From positions 806,001 through 870,000 of the forward strand of contig NZ_WUMN01000001.1 in NCBI RefSeq assembly GCF_009826935.1: a stretch of 64,000 nucleotides of DNA, in the 5' to 3' direction. The notes under the pieces were generated by a model. That model was not told the DNA's origin. It made no database searches and saw only the letters and a list, made by a program, of their open reading frames with translations. The stretch comes from Flavobacterium sp. Sd200. Lineage in GTDB: Bacteria; Bacteroidota; Bacteroidia; Flavobacteriales; Flavobacteriaceae. Shown here one piece after another: positions 27,133 through 35,751 of the stretch; the stretch's first letter is position 1, and every line of letters begins with the position of its first letter. The translations under genes were made by a program, and so were the position numbers.

Positions 27133-27502
27133 GATTTTTGAAATTTGTGATTAATAATGATTACTTTGTTTTTATTTTATGAATTAATTTAATATTGTTT
27201 CTTTTTTACATTACAAAATTGAGATATACCAAATGCCTGTGCATTGAACTGGAACAAGAAAAATTTTTAACCCAATAAAATTGGCCGTTTCAACAATATC
27301 CCGTTTCTATATAATACAATTCTAAAATAAAGCCAATATTTTATGTTTTTGATAATCAGTGTTTTATGTTGTTTTTGAATTGTTTTTAGTTACGGTATTT
27401 CGTAATTTTATTTCTCAAATAGCTCTTTCATAAAAACAGATGAGAGACTGCCGTTTTATTAGCAGCCCCTCATCATCCTCATTACCAATCACAAATCATC
27501 AA
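27133..27502. other. 370-bp gene-free region upstream of the isochorismatase-like gene
   Basis: AT-rich, with no credible reading frame. It contains the 60-bp element at 27351-27410, which recurs at 29581-29640, and a lone AATTCTAA near 27308 without its 21-bp partner. No convincing terminator for the hydrolase gene at 27503 was found. Confidence 0.5.
27351..27410. promoter_or_regulatory. Shared upstream element, copy 1
   Basis: GATAATCA, TTTTATG, TTGAATT and GTATTTCG occur in this order at offsets 0, 11, 24 and 44. The region at 29581-29640 has the same blocks at offsets 0, 11, 24 and 43. Both lie upstream of minus-strand exported hydrolase genes. It may be a regulator binding region; its function is inferred. 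Confidence 0.45.
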
Positions 27503-28384
27503 TTAATATTTACTTGCCCAGGCAATTATGTAGTTTACGTCTTCCTGCCAGGTAGGCTGAGACATGGCAAGGTGGTTACGTCCTTCGAATTCTTTATATT
27601 CGGTTACCGATCCCTCCGGCTGATATTTAATGTATCTTTCGTAATTCTTTTTATTTAAAGAGGCAGGAATAATATTATCGGTACTGCCGGAAACAAACAG
27701 TAGAGGGGCATGCTCTTTTTTAAAGTCTATTTTACCCATGTCTTTAAGAGCACCTCTAATCACTTTTCTGCTTTCAGGCACTACGAGTTTATCATAATAG
27801 GCTCGTTGCTCTGCCTCCGGCATGCCGTTTGTAAATGCATACTGCCACTGTTTGAACGACATTAAAAAAGTAGTATCCTCAGACCTGAACAGTCCTAACG
27901 GCCCTGAAAGTGCTTTTAAGAAAGAATATTTATAAACAAATACTCCTTTTGCAGGGACAGAATGGTAGGCAATACCAGCCGCACCTTTATCTCTTTGCAA
28001 TAATAGCTGTACAATAAGTCCACCAAAAGAATGGCCTATAAGTATTGGTTTTTCGGGCAGTTTGTCTATGATGGCGGCATGGTAATCTACAATTTTTTTC
28101 AGGTCATATTCAGATGGGATGCTGTCTTTATGTTTAGCTCTCAGCCCGTCTACTGTGCCATCTTTGTATGGCCACGCCGGAACAATAACGATATAACCTT
28201 TGCTCTCTAAATAGCTTTTCCATTCGCCCCAGCCATCGCTGGTTACAAAGGCTCCGGAGATTAGCATAATGGTTTTTGTGCCTTTAGGTTTGTCATCGGT
28301 TTTAGGTGTCTCGGCAGCAAAGGCAGTTGCCTGTATAAATAGTGAGAATATAAGCACGTATTTAGAAATGGATAGTGTTTTCAT
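27503..28384 (-). CDS. Exported alpha/beta hydrolase
   Basis: 293 residues with signal peptide MKTLSISKYVLIFSLFIQATAFA. The alpha/beta-hydrolase fold shows the nucleophile elbow GHSFGG (S119), the acid in FVSGSTDNIIP and the histidine in FEGRNHLAM. Substrate unknown. It follows the lipoprotein esterase gene by 31 bp in the same direction, so the two are probably co-transcribed. Confidence 0.85.
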   Translation of the reverse strand: MKTLSISKYVLIFSLFIQATAFAAETPKTDDKPKGTKTIMLISGAFVTSDGWGEWKSYLESKGYIVIVPAWPYKDGTVDGLRAKHKDSIPSEYDLKKIVDYHAAIIDKLPEKPILIGHSFGGLIVQLLLQRDKGAAGIAYHSVPAKGVFVYKYSFLKALSGPLGLFRSEDTTFLMSFKQWQYAFTNGMPEAEQRAYYDKLVVPESRKVIRGALKDMGKIDFKKEHAPLLFVSGSTDNIIPASLNKKNYERYIKYQPEGSVTEYKEFEGRNHLAMSQPTWQEDVNYIIAWASKY

Positions 28385-28415
28385 GATCTATGATTTTTTA
28401 AAGTTGATTTATATT

Positions 28416-29507
28416 TTAAAGATTTTGTTTAAGTGCCGCAGCAGCATTTTGCAGCATAGTGCGTGTAGAAGGTTGGGTAGCAAGAGCATTTAACAGGCCA
28501 AAGTCATGTATTGTACCATTGTATCGCACGGTGGTAACATTTACTCCTGCCTCGTCAAGATGCCTTCCAAAGGTTTCGCCTTCATCACGCAATATGTCGT
28601 TCTCAGCAACCTGTATAAGAGTGGTTGGAAATCCTTTAAGCTGTTCCTGTGTGGCATTAACAAGGCTAATATGGTAGTCTTTCCTGTCTGCGGCATTTGT
28701 AGTGTACTGGTCAAACATCCATTTCATTACAGATGCTGTAAGAAAGCGGTCAGTAGCAAACTTTTGGTAAGATTCTGTAGTAAAAGAGGCATCGGCTACC
28801 GGCCATAAAAGGTCTACAAATTTAATAGCCGGGCCATTTTTTTCTTTGGCAATAAGTGCCGTGGCGGCTGCCATATTGCCTCCTGCGCTGTTGCCCACTA
28901 TGCCAAGCCTTGAGCCGTCTACGTTAATTTCATTGCCGTTTTTGGCAACCCATTTTGTAGCTGCATAAATTTCGTTTACGGCAACAGGATATCTAACTTC
29001 CGGCGATGGGGTATAATTTACAAATACTGCAACATAGCCTGATAATACTACAAGGTCGTGAACCAGCCTTTTATGGGTTGGGTAGTCACCCAGTATCCAT
29101 CCTCCACCATGCACGAACATAAATACCGGAAGTTTACCCTGAGCATTTGCCGGACGCACAATGTTAAGTTTTACGGTAAGGCCGTCTTCTGTAATGGTTT
29201 TTTCAGATTCTGTAACTCCTGAGTAATCTACATTTACAGATGCCTGAGCATTGACCAATACCGCACGGGCATCTTCTTTAGATAACTTTTCGAGCGGTGT
29301 ACCACCTGAATTTAATATTTTTAGAAATTCACGGCTGCCGCGTTCAATATTAGGGTCGGTCGCATAGTCGGCAACAGTAATACTGTCGGTGCTGGTTTCT
29401 ATGCCTTTAGAACTCAATGTAACTTCGGCTGAACGCTTGCATGATATACCTGCAAGTAAAATGGCTGAGAGAGTTACGGTTTTTAAAAAGTAAACGGTTG
29501 TTTTCAT
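28416..29507 (-). CDS. Lipoprotein alpha/beta hydrolase (hormone-sensitive-lipase type)
   Basis: 363 residues. The N-terminus MKTTVYFLKTVTLSAILLAGISC ends in a probable lipid-modified cysteine (C23). The esterase domain has the oxyanion motif HGGGW (133-137), the nucleophile GNSAGG (S207), the acid in QVAENDILRDEG and the histidine in GTIHDFGLL. It should hydrolyse short-chain esters from a membrane-anchored position outside the inner membrane. It is the first gene of its operon and is divergent from the kinase gene at 29766, with about 260 bp of regulatory DNA between. Confidence 0.88.
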   Translation of the reverse strand: MKTTVYFLKTVTLSAILLAGISCKRSAEVTLSSKGIETSTDSITVADYATDPNIERGSREFLKILNSGGTPLEKLSKEDARAVLVNAQASVNVDYSGVTESEKTITEDGLTVKLNIVRPANAQGKLPVFMFVHGGGWILGDYPTHKRLVHDLVVLSGYVAVFVNYTPSPEVRYPVAVNEIYAATKWVAKNGNEINVDGSRLGIVGNSAGGNMAAATALIAKEKNGPAIKFVDLLWPVADASFTTESYQKFATDRFLTASVMKWMFDQYTTNAADRKDYHISLVNATQEQLKGFPTTLIQVAENDILRDEGETFGRHLDEAGVNVTTVRYNGTIHDFGLLNALATQPSTRTMLQNAAAALKQNL

Positions 29508-29580
29508 GATCTAAATTATTAGTGATTATTAATTTTGTGATTTGTAACAGCCAATAACTAAGCCTTTGTTTTAATTTATT

Positions 29581-29640
29581 GATAATCAATTTTTTATGTT
29601 TTTATTGAATTTCTGAATTTGCTGTATTTCGCTAATTATC
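29581..29640. promoter_or_regulatory. Shared upstream element, copy 2
   Basis: It carries the same ordered blocks as 27351-27410 (GATAATCA, TTTTATG, TTGAATT, GTATTTCG) with near-identical spacing. It lies in the divergent region between the lipoprotein hydrolase and the kinase genes, so it could act on either. Confidence 0.45.
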
Positions 29641-29679
29641 AGTTTAATTTGTGTTATATAGCTGTAATTGAGCGTGATC

Positions 29680-29710
29680 GAATTCTAACTGAAAGGCTTC
29701 AAATTCTAAT
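29680..29710 (+). promoter_or_regulatory. Paired direct repeat (candidate LytTR operator) upstream of the kinase gene
   Basis: GAATTCTAA and AAATTCTAA, two 9-mers with a 12-bp spacer (period 21 bp). This is the geometry known for LytTR/AgrA-type regulators. The second repeat starts 37 bp before the -7 box TACATTTG (29739), so the site lies just upstream of the promoter. Confidence 0.6.
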
Positions 29711-29738
29711 CGCGTCTTTTTTTGAATGCCATAAATCA

Positions 29739-29746
29739 TACATTTG
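29739..29746 (+). promoter_or_regulatory. Candidate -7 box of the kinase/LytTR operon
   Basis: TACATTTG (TAnnTTTG) ends 19 bp before the ATG at 29766. No good TTG sits at -33 spacing, which would fit a promoter that needs an activator. Confidence 0.55.
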
Positions 29747-29765
29747 TTTTAAGATTAAAGCAATT

Positions 29766-31736
29766 ATGAAGCATTATAAAATTGTATATATACTGTTGCT
29801 TATCGGTAATGCTGTTTTTGCACAAAACCACATTACTGACAGCCTGAAAAACAGGTTAAACAAAACCGCAAATGAGACGGAAAAAATAAGGCTGCTTAAC
29901 GAAATAGCTAATGAATATTTAGAGAATGACCCTGCTGCAATGCTGAATTATTCCAGGCAGGCATTACGAATGGCACAAAAAAAAGAATTAAGCTTACAGG
30001 AGGCCGATTCATGGTTTAATATTGGTAATGCCAGTATAATGCTAAGTAAATATACCGATGCGCTTAAAAGCTTTACCAATGCACAGGCTATTTATGAGAA
30101 TGCCATTAAACAACCTGATACTGCCAATAAAGATGATATTAAAAGTACACTTGCCTCTACGTATGGCAGTATAGGTATAGTATGTTCTGAACAGAATAAT
30201 TATGCCAAATCGTTAGAGTATTATTTTAAGGCGTTAAAACTGTATTTGGAAACAGGGCAGGAAGATGTGGCGGGTGTGGTTTATAACAACATTGGGATAG
30301 TATATGAAACTCAAAAGGACTACACCAAAGCACTTGAGTATTTTAATAAAGCGCTCTGGATACAGAAAAAAATGGATGATGCATCGCAGGCGGTAACAAT
30401 AAGCAATATTGGTAAAGTTTACCTTGCAGGGAATGATAATGATAAAGCCCTGCAGTCTTTTAAAGAAGCCGAAGCTAAATTCAGGCAATATGATAACCGC
30501 CGGGGGCAGGCGGAACTTTATAATAACTACGGTAATTATTATGCTAAGAAAAACGATCTTAACACCGCCCGGCAATATTATACTAAGGCATTAGCCGCAT
30601 TTAAAGAGACTGGTGAAAAATATGGGGCATCGGCATCTTTAGGATATTTAGGAAAGATAAGTGCCTTGCAAAATAATAATGCACAGGCTGTTGCATATTT
30701 TAAAGAATCAGCAGCGCTGGCAGAGGAGATTGGCACACCGGAGCAGGTTAAAGAATCGGAAAAAGAACTCAGCATGTTGTATGAAAAAATGGGAGATAGC
30801 AGAGAGGCTCTTATTCATTATAAAAAATACAGTGATGCTAAAGAAAAAATAAACAACAGCGAGAATATAAAAAGCATGGTTCGCGAAGAAATGAACTATG
30901 AGTTTGAGCGCAAAGAAGCCCTGCAAAAGGTAGAGAACGAAAAGCGGGAGGCGGTGTTTAGCGAACAATCTAAAAGGCACCGCATGCAAATGCTGTTTAC
31001 TGCTTTACTGGCATTGCTGTTATTTGGCATTGCTTTTTTGATATACAGCAGGCTACAGTTAAAAAAACGTCTTACACTTCAGCGAGATCTTGCCGAGTAT
31101 GAGCAAAAAGCACTGCACCTGCAAATGAACCCGCATTTTGTGTTTAACTGCCTCGGGTCTATATCGAGTTTTATAGTGCAAAACGGTACCGATTCGGCTA
31201 TAAAATACCTGTCTAAATTTTCTAAGCTTATGCGTCTTACGCTCGAGTACAGTAAAGAATCGCTTATACCTATAGACAAAGAAATTGAAGGCCTGCAAAA
31301 CTATCTGGAACTTGAGCAACTGCGTTTTAACCGCATGTTCGATTTCAGTATTACAAAAGATACTGCTATTGAAGATGATATGGCTATACCACCACTGCTT
31401 TTGCAGCCATTTGTAGAAAATGCAATTATACACGGCATTGTACCTAAAAAGCAGCATGGCAATATCTATATTGATTTTGCCCTCAATAATGATAAACTTG
31501 TATGCACAGTTACAGATGATGGTATTGGCATACACCAGTCTCGCAGGCTTAAAGAAAATTCTGTAACAGTACACAAATCGCTGGCTTTGGAAATTACCAA
31601 AAAACGCCTTGAGGTAATACAGGCAGTTACGGCAAAAACGTCTCAGGTAGAAATAACCGAAATTACCAACGCACTTGGCGAACCGGGAGGCACTAAAATA
31701 GTATTAAATTTACCTGTACAATATTCATCTAACTAA
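29766..31736 (+). CDS. TPR-containing LytS-type sensor histidine kinase
   Basis: 656 residues from ATG 29766. It begins with signal peptide MKHYKIVYILLLIGNAVFAQ, followed by tetratricopeptide repeats (about residues 25-350), a coiled-coil stretch and one transmembrane helix at about 409-430. The cytoplasmic His_kinase region has LHLQMNPHFVFN with the phospho-acceptor H457, then HATPase motifs PPLLLQPFVENAIIHG and VTDDGIGI. It probably senses a periplasmic signal through the TPRs and phosphorylates the LytTR regulator 3 bp downstream. An upstream TTG at 29619 is not used: it lies before the operator and -7 box. Confidence 0.9.
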   Translation: MKHYKIVYILLLIGNAVFAQNHITDSLKNRLNKTANETEKIRLLNEIANEYLENDPAAMLNYSRQALRMAQKKELSLQEADSWFNIGNASIMLSKYTDALKSFTNAQAIYENAIKQPDTANKDDIKSTLASTYGSIGIVCSEQNNYAKSLEYYFKALKLYLETGQEDVAGVVYNNIGIVYETQKDYTKALEYFNKALWIQKKMDDASQAVTISNIGKVYLAGNDNDKALQSFKEAEAKFRQYDNRRGQAELYNNYGNYYAKKNDLNTARQYYTKALAAFKETGEKYGASASLGYLGKISALQNNNAQAVAYFKESAALAEEIGTPEQVKESEKELSMLYEKMGDSREALIHYKKYSDAKEKINNSENIKSMVREEMNYEFERKEALQKVENEKREAVFSEQSKRHRMQMLFTALLALLLFGIAFLIYSRLQLKKRLTLQRDLAEYEQKALHLQMNPHFVFNCLGSISSFIVQNGTDSAIKYLSKFSKLMRLTLEYSKESLIPIDKEIEGLQNYLELEQLRFNRMFDFSITKDTAIEDDMAIPPLLLQPFVENAIIHGIVPKKQHGNIYIDFALNNDKLVCTVTDDGIGIHQSRRLKENSVTVHKSLALEITKKRLEVIQAVTAKTSQVEITEITNALGEPGGTKIVLNLPVQYSSN

Positions 31737-31739
31737 TGT

Positions 31740-32501
31740 ATGATCACAGCTTTACTAATAGACGACGACAGCAATTTGCGTAATGGCATGAAAGGCCTGT
31801 TAAGCATGTATGCACCCGATATTTTGATAATTGGAGAAGCCGATAGTGTAAAAACAGGAGCGGCAGCTATAGAAAAATATAAACCTAATGTGGTTTTCCT
31901 GGACATTCAGTTAGGTGATGGTACCGGGTTTGATATATTGGAGCAGCTCACGCAAAAGCATGGCAGTATAGCGTCTAACGTGGTGTTTATCACTGCTCAC
32001 GAAGAATATGCGCTTAAGGCATTCAGGTTTAGTGCTCTTGATTATTTGCTTAAGCCTGTAGATCCTGAAGAACTTAAAAAGGTTATCGAAAAGATCAAAA
32101 AGGTGCTTACTGTTAACGATAACTTTGCCCACATAGACCTATTGCTTGAAAACATCCGTAAAAAAGTAGATACCTTTAAAAGGATAGCCCTTTCAACTTC
32201 TGATGGGATACATTTGTTTGATGTGAGCGACATTATAAGGCTCGAATCGCAGGATAATTATACCAAATTCTATATAAAGAACAATAAGCCGGTGCTTATT
32301 GCCAAAACACTTAAGGAATATGAAGACCTGCTCTCAGGCCAGGGGTTTGAGCGCATACACCAAAGCCATCTGATCAATCTTTCATATTTAAAATCATACA
32401 TTAAAAAAGATGGTGGCTATGCTGTAATGGCCGATAACAGTAACCTGCCCATATCGCAGCGAAAAAAAGAACGACTGCAGGAGCTTTTAAAATCGTTATA
32501 A
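31740..32501 (+). CDS. LytTR-family response regulator
   Basis: 253 residues. The receiver domain (1-120) carries the acidic pocket IDDD (8-10), phospho-acceptor D55 in VVFLDIQLGDG, and K in DYLLKPVD. A LytTR DNA-binding domain follows (about 150-252: RIALSTSDGIHLFDVSDIIRLESQDNYTKFY ... RIHQSHLINLSYL). LytTR domains bind paired direct repeats through a beta-sheet. The start lies 3 bp after the kinase stop. A likely binding site occurs just upstream of the kinase gene and another 3 bp after this gene's stop. Confidence 0.93.
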   Translation: MITALLIDDDSNLRNGMKGLLSMYAPDILIIGEADSVKTGAAAIEKYKPNVVFLDIQLGDGTGFDILEQLTQKHGSIASNVVFITAHEEYALKAFRFSALDYLLKPVDPEELKKVIEKIKKVLTVNDNFAHIDLLLENIRKKVDTFKRIALSTSDGIHLFDVSDIIRLESQDNYTKFYIKNNKPVLIAKTLKEYEDLLSGQGFERIHQSHLINLSYLKSYIKKDGGYAVMADNSNLPISQRKKERLQELLKSL

Positions 32502-32504
32502 TTC

Positions 32505-32535
32505 GAATTCTAAACGATAGCAGCTAAATTCTAAA
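32505..32535 (+). promoter_or_regulatory. Paired direct repeat (candidate LytTR operator) upstream of the surface-protein gene
   Basis: GAATTCTAA and AAATTCTAA with a 12-bp spacer, the same 9-mers and 21-bp period as at 29680. The second repeat starts 38 bp before the -7-like box TACATTTA (32565), one base different from the kinase promoter. Confidence 0.6.
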
Positions 32536-32564
32536 CACCTATATAGTAAAGCAATAATAAAATA

Positions 32565-32572
32565 TACATTTA
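32565..32572 (+). promoter_or_regulatory. Candidate -7 box of the surface-protein gene
   Basis: TACATTTA matches TACATTTG of the kinase promoter except for its last base, and like it ends 19 bp before the ATG (32592). Confidence 0.5.
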
Positions 32573-32591
32573 TCCTACCAATAAACATATC

Positions 32592-34610
32592 ATGAAAACA
32601 AAGCTACTTTATTTAATGTTGTTTGTAACCGCTATAGCAGGTGCACAAATTGTAGATATTCCCGATGCGAATTTTAAGGCGAAGCTGCTTGCAGCAAGTA
32701 CGAGTTTAGACATTGCAAGGAATAGTACAGGCCAAAATATAGTTATTGATACAAATGGAGACGGTGAGATACAGGAAAGTGAGGCAATACAAGTATATTG
32801 GTTAAATGTTGATAGTAGTCAAATATCCGATCTGACAGGTATCAATAGCTTTATAAACATTACACGTTTTTATTGCTCTAATAATTATTTAACAGCAATA
32901 AATATACATGGTCTTAATGGTTTAACTATTATTTCTGCAGGTAACAATGTAATTGCTTCAATTGTTCTGTATGATTTGCCTACATTATTCACATTGGAAA
33001 TAGGTTGGAACAACTTAATTTCCTTAGATCTCAGTAATCTTCCGGTGATATCAGAGTTGATGCTTGCAAACAACCCTCTTCTTTATGATCTTAATTTAAA
33101 AAATGGCAGTGGTTCTACTATTTATCCAACTATGAGCACAGAAGGTCCACCAATAGTTACTAATCTTAGCTATGTTTGTATTGATGAAGAGGAAGTTGAT
33201 GAAATACATGATTATCTTGAACGTTATTATAACTTAGGAAATGTGTTAGTAACTTCTTATTGTTCTATAACACCAGGAGGAGATTACAATACTATAACTG
33301 GTAATGTTACTTTCGATTTTAATGGAGACGGCTGTGATGCTACAGATGATACCCAAAGCCTCATAAAAGTAAAAATTGTGAACGGTACTGATACCGGTTA
33401 CACCTTTACAAACAATGAAGGACAATACACTTTTTACACTCAGGACGGTACTTTTGAAGTATCTCCACAATTTGAAGATAACCAGTATTTTATAGCTTCT
33501 CCACAAACAGCAACCGTTAACTTTCCTGTTGTAGATAACTCTATAGCTACCGAAAACTTTTGTATTATGGCTAACGGCATACACCCTGATGTTGAGGTTG
33601 TAATGGTGCCTATAGGTTCAGCACGCCCGGGCTTTGATGCAAATTATAAAATTGTTTTCAAAAACAAGGGTAATCAAACAGTATCGGGCACCGTAAGCTG
33701 CCTATGGGATTATGGGATTTTAGAGCCTGTGAGTATTACTCCAATGGCTAATGATATACAGCCGGGAGCTTATACATGGGATTATACTGACCTGCAACCT
33801 TTTGAAAACAGGGAAATACTAATGACGCTAAATGTAAACAGCCCAACTGAAAGCCCTGCCGTAAACTCTGGAGACATACTCCCTTTTACTGCAAGCATTA
33901 CACATGCAGGAACAGACGAGACACCACAGGATAACCAATATATTTTTAATCAGACAGTAGTGAATTCTTTCGACCCTAATAACATTATTTGCATTGAAGG
34001 AGATACTGAACCCACCACTCAAATAGGGGAGTATCTGCACTATGTGGTTAACTTTGAGAATACAGGTACTGCTGCTGCCGATTTTGTAGTAATTAGGCAC
34101 GACATAGACCCGGCTGAATTTGATATCAATACACTTGAAATTCTTAATGCATCGCACAATGTTAGGGCTACTGTTACAGATAATACTATAGAGTTCGCCT
34201 TTAGAGAGATAAACCTTCAGGCATCGTTCCATGGCAATATACTGTTTAAATTAAAAAGCAGGCCTAATTTGCATGAGGGCAGTACGGTGGGTAATCAGGC
34301 CAATATTTATTTTGATTACAACCATCCAATAGAAACCAATGAGGCTAATACAGTATTTGCTACACTTAGCAGAGGAGAATTTAATGTTGATGCTTCTGTA
34401 AAATTGTACCCTAATCCGGCAACAGGAATTGTAAATGTTGGAGCTAAAGGAAATATTACATCAATACAATTATATGATGTTCAGGGAAGGCTCTTACAAG
34501 TTGCCAATAATACGGCTAAACTTGATATTTCGTCAAGGGCTAAAGGAATGTATTTTGTAAAAGTAACAACAGATAATGGAGTTAAAGTAGAGAAACTTAT
34601 CAAACAATAA
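32592..34610 (+). CDS. Type IX-secreted surface protein with leucine-rich N-terminus and DUF7619-like domain
   Basis: 672 residues with signal peptide MKTKLLYLMLFVTAIAGAQ. Residues of about 20-210 resemble a short leucine-rich-repeat region (IPDANFKAKLLAAS, IDTNGDGEIQESEA, LSNLPVISELMLANNPLL). A Cna-B/SdrD-like beta domain follows (about 228-310: GNVTFDFNGDGCDATDD). Then comes the block SFDPNNIICIEGD ... YLHYVVNFENTGTA ... NQANIYFDYNHPIETNEA, as in DUF7619. The C-terminus is a T9SS type A sorting domain (KLYPNPATGIVNV ... GMYFVKVTTDNG). It is probably a cell-surface or adhesin-like protein with no catalytic motif. The candidate LytTR site upstream suggests regulation by the preceding two-component pair. 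Confidence 0.85.
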   Translation: MKTKLLYLMLFVTAIAGAQIVDIPDANFKAKLLAASTSLDIARNSTGQNIVIDTNGDGEIQESEAIQVYWLNVDSSQISDLTGINSFINITRFYCSNNYLTAINIHGLNGLTIISAGNNVIASIVLYDLPTLFTLEIGWNNLISLDLSNLPVISELMLANNPLLYDLNLKNGSGSTIYPTMSTEGPPIVTNLSYVCIDEEEVDEIHDYLERYYNLGNVLVTSYCSITPGGDYNTITGNVTFDFNGDGCDATDDTQSLIKVKIVNGTDTGYTFTNNEGQYTFYTQDGTFEVSPQFEDNQYFIASPQTATVNFPVVDNSIATENFCIMANGIHPDVEVVMVPIGSARPGFDANYKIVFKNKGNQTVSGTVSCLWDYGILEPVSITPMANDIQPGAYTWDYTDLQPFENREILMTLNVNSPTESPAVNSGDILPFTASITHAGTDETPQDNQYIFNQTVVNSFDPNNIICIEGDTEPTTQIGEYLHYVVNFENTGTAAADFVVIRHDIDPAEFDINTLEILNASHNVRATVTDNTIEFAFREINLQASFHGNILFKLKSRPNLHEGSTVGNQANIYFDYNHPIETNEANTVFATLSRGEFNVDASVKLYPNPATGIVNVGAKGNITSIQLYDVQGRLLQVANNTAKLDISSRAKGMYFVKVTTDNGVKVEKLIKQ

Positions 34611-34632
34611 CACCAGATAAATAGTCTTGATG

Positions 34633-34665
34633 ATCCCGATTGTTTAAAAACAATCGGGATTTTTA
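34633..34665 (+). terminator. Intrinsic terminator of the surface-protein gene
   Basis: An 11-bp stem (ATCCCGATTGT/ACAATCGGGAT) with a 6-nt loop, followed by TTTTATTTT, 22 bp after the stop. Confidence 0.85.
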
Positions 34666-34752
34666 TTTTGGTACTTATAAAAATTACGCTATATCGTAAG
34701 TGTAATAATGTGAATGAAATATTAAAATGTTGATTATTAGTTAATTGTTTTT

Positions 34753-34780
34753 TTGGGGTTAAAATTGTTTAATACTATTG
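34753..34780 (+). promoter_or_regulatory. Candidate promoter of the haloperoxidase-like gene
   Basis: TTG (34753-34755), a 17-bp spacer, and TACTATTG (one mismatch to TAnnTTTG), giving a leader of about 60 nt before the ATG at 34846. Confidence 0.35.
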
Positions 34781-34845
34781 CAAATGCAGACATCTTACAC
34801 GAGATGCAGGCAACCAAATTATTAATCACTTAAAAAACTAAAAAA

Positions 34846-35667
34846 ATGAGCACACTTAAAGTAAAAGACGGAACAGAGATTTACTACAAAGACTGGGGAA
34901 CAGGACAACCAATTGTTTTTCATCACGGATGGCCTTTATCAAGTGATGACTGGGATGCGCAAATGATGTTTTTCCTTAAAAAAGGATTCAGGGTAATTGC
35001 ACACGACCGCCGTGGGCATGGACGTTCGGGTCAGGCAGGCGAGGGTAATAATATGGATACTTACGTTTCTGACATTGCTGAACTTACTGAGGCTTTAGAC
35101 CTAAGAAATGCAATACACGTAGGTCATTCTACAGGTGGTGGTGAAGTTATAAAGTATGTTGCCAAATACGGCAAAGACCGTGTTGCTAAAGCGGTACTTA
35201 TAAGTGCTGTTACACCTATAATGATACAAAATGAGAATAATCCTGATGGAGTTCCGTTATCGGTATTCGATGAGATAAGGCAGGGCACAGGCTTTAACAG
35301 GGCACAGTATTTTTATGATTTTCCTATTGCTTTTTACGGATGGAACCGTGAGGGTACAACTGTACATGAGGGTATTAAGCACAACTGGTGGCGTCAGGGA
35401 ATGATGGGGTCTGTGCTTTCTCACTATGAAGGTATAAAAGCTTTCTCTGAGACTGATTTTACTACAGATTTACAAAGTGTAGATATACCTGTGCTGGTGC
35501 TGCATGGCGAAGACGACCAGATCGTGCCATACAGCCAAGCGCCTAAGGCAGTAAAACTGCTAAAGAACGGAACATTAATATCTTATCCGGGCTTTCCGCA
35601 TGGTATGCCAACAACAGAGGCTGAAACTATAAATAATGATATTTTATCATTCATACAGCGTTCTTAA
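34846..35667 (+). CDS. Alpha/beta hydrolase of the non-heme haloperoxidase (perhydrolase) type
   Basis: 273 residues with the oxyanion segment HHGWPLSSDDW, the DRRGHGRS motif, the nucleophile GHSTGG (S95), the acid in LHGEDDQIVPY and the histidine in GFPHGMPT. This set is typical of cofactor-free bacterial chloroperoxidases, which are esterases with perhydrolase side activity. There is no signal peptide, so it is cytoplasmic. It is a single gene with terminators on both sides. Confidence 0.9.
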   Translation: MSTLKVKDGTEIYYKDWGTGQPIVFHHGWPLSSDDWDAQMMFFLKKGFRVIAHDRRGHGRSGQAGEGNNMDTYVSDIAELTEALDLRNAIHVGHSTGGGEVIKYVAKYGKDRVAKAVLISAVTPIMIQNENNPDGVPLSVFDEIRQGTGFNRAQYFYDFPIAFYGWNREGTTVHEGIKHNWWRQGMMGSVLSHYEGIKAFSETDFTTDLQSVDIPVLVLHGEDDQIVPYSQAPKAVKLLKNGTLISYPGFPHGMPTTEAETINNDILSFIQRS

Positions 35668-35689
35668 ATTTAGGAACTTCATAAAAAGT

Positions 35690-35730
35690 AACAACCCGTT
35701 TTGAAATTATCAGAACGGGTTGTTTTTTTA
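35690..35730. terminator. Terminator between the hydrolase and TolC genes
   Basis: An 11-bp stem (AACAACCCGTT/AACGGGTTGTT) with a 13-nt loop and a T-run to the right. It lies between two convergent genes, so it may serve both. Confidence 0.8.
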
Positions 35731-35751
35731 TATAGGATGCTTTACACAGAT

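Noticed and set aside
27308..27315. Third AATTCTAA as a LytTR half-site
   Set aside because: No second copy occurs 21 bp away on either side, so it is probably chance in AT-rich DNA.
29619..29765. N-terminal extension of the TPR kinase from a TTG at 29619
   Set aside because: It covers the paired repeats and -7 box, and the extension precedes a normal signal peptide that starts at ATG 29766.
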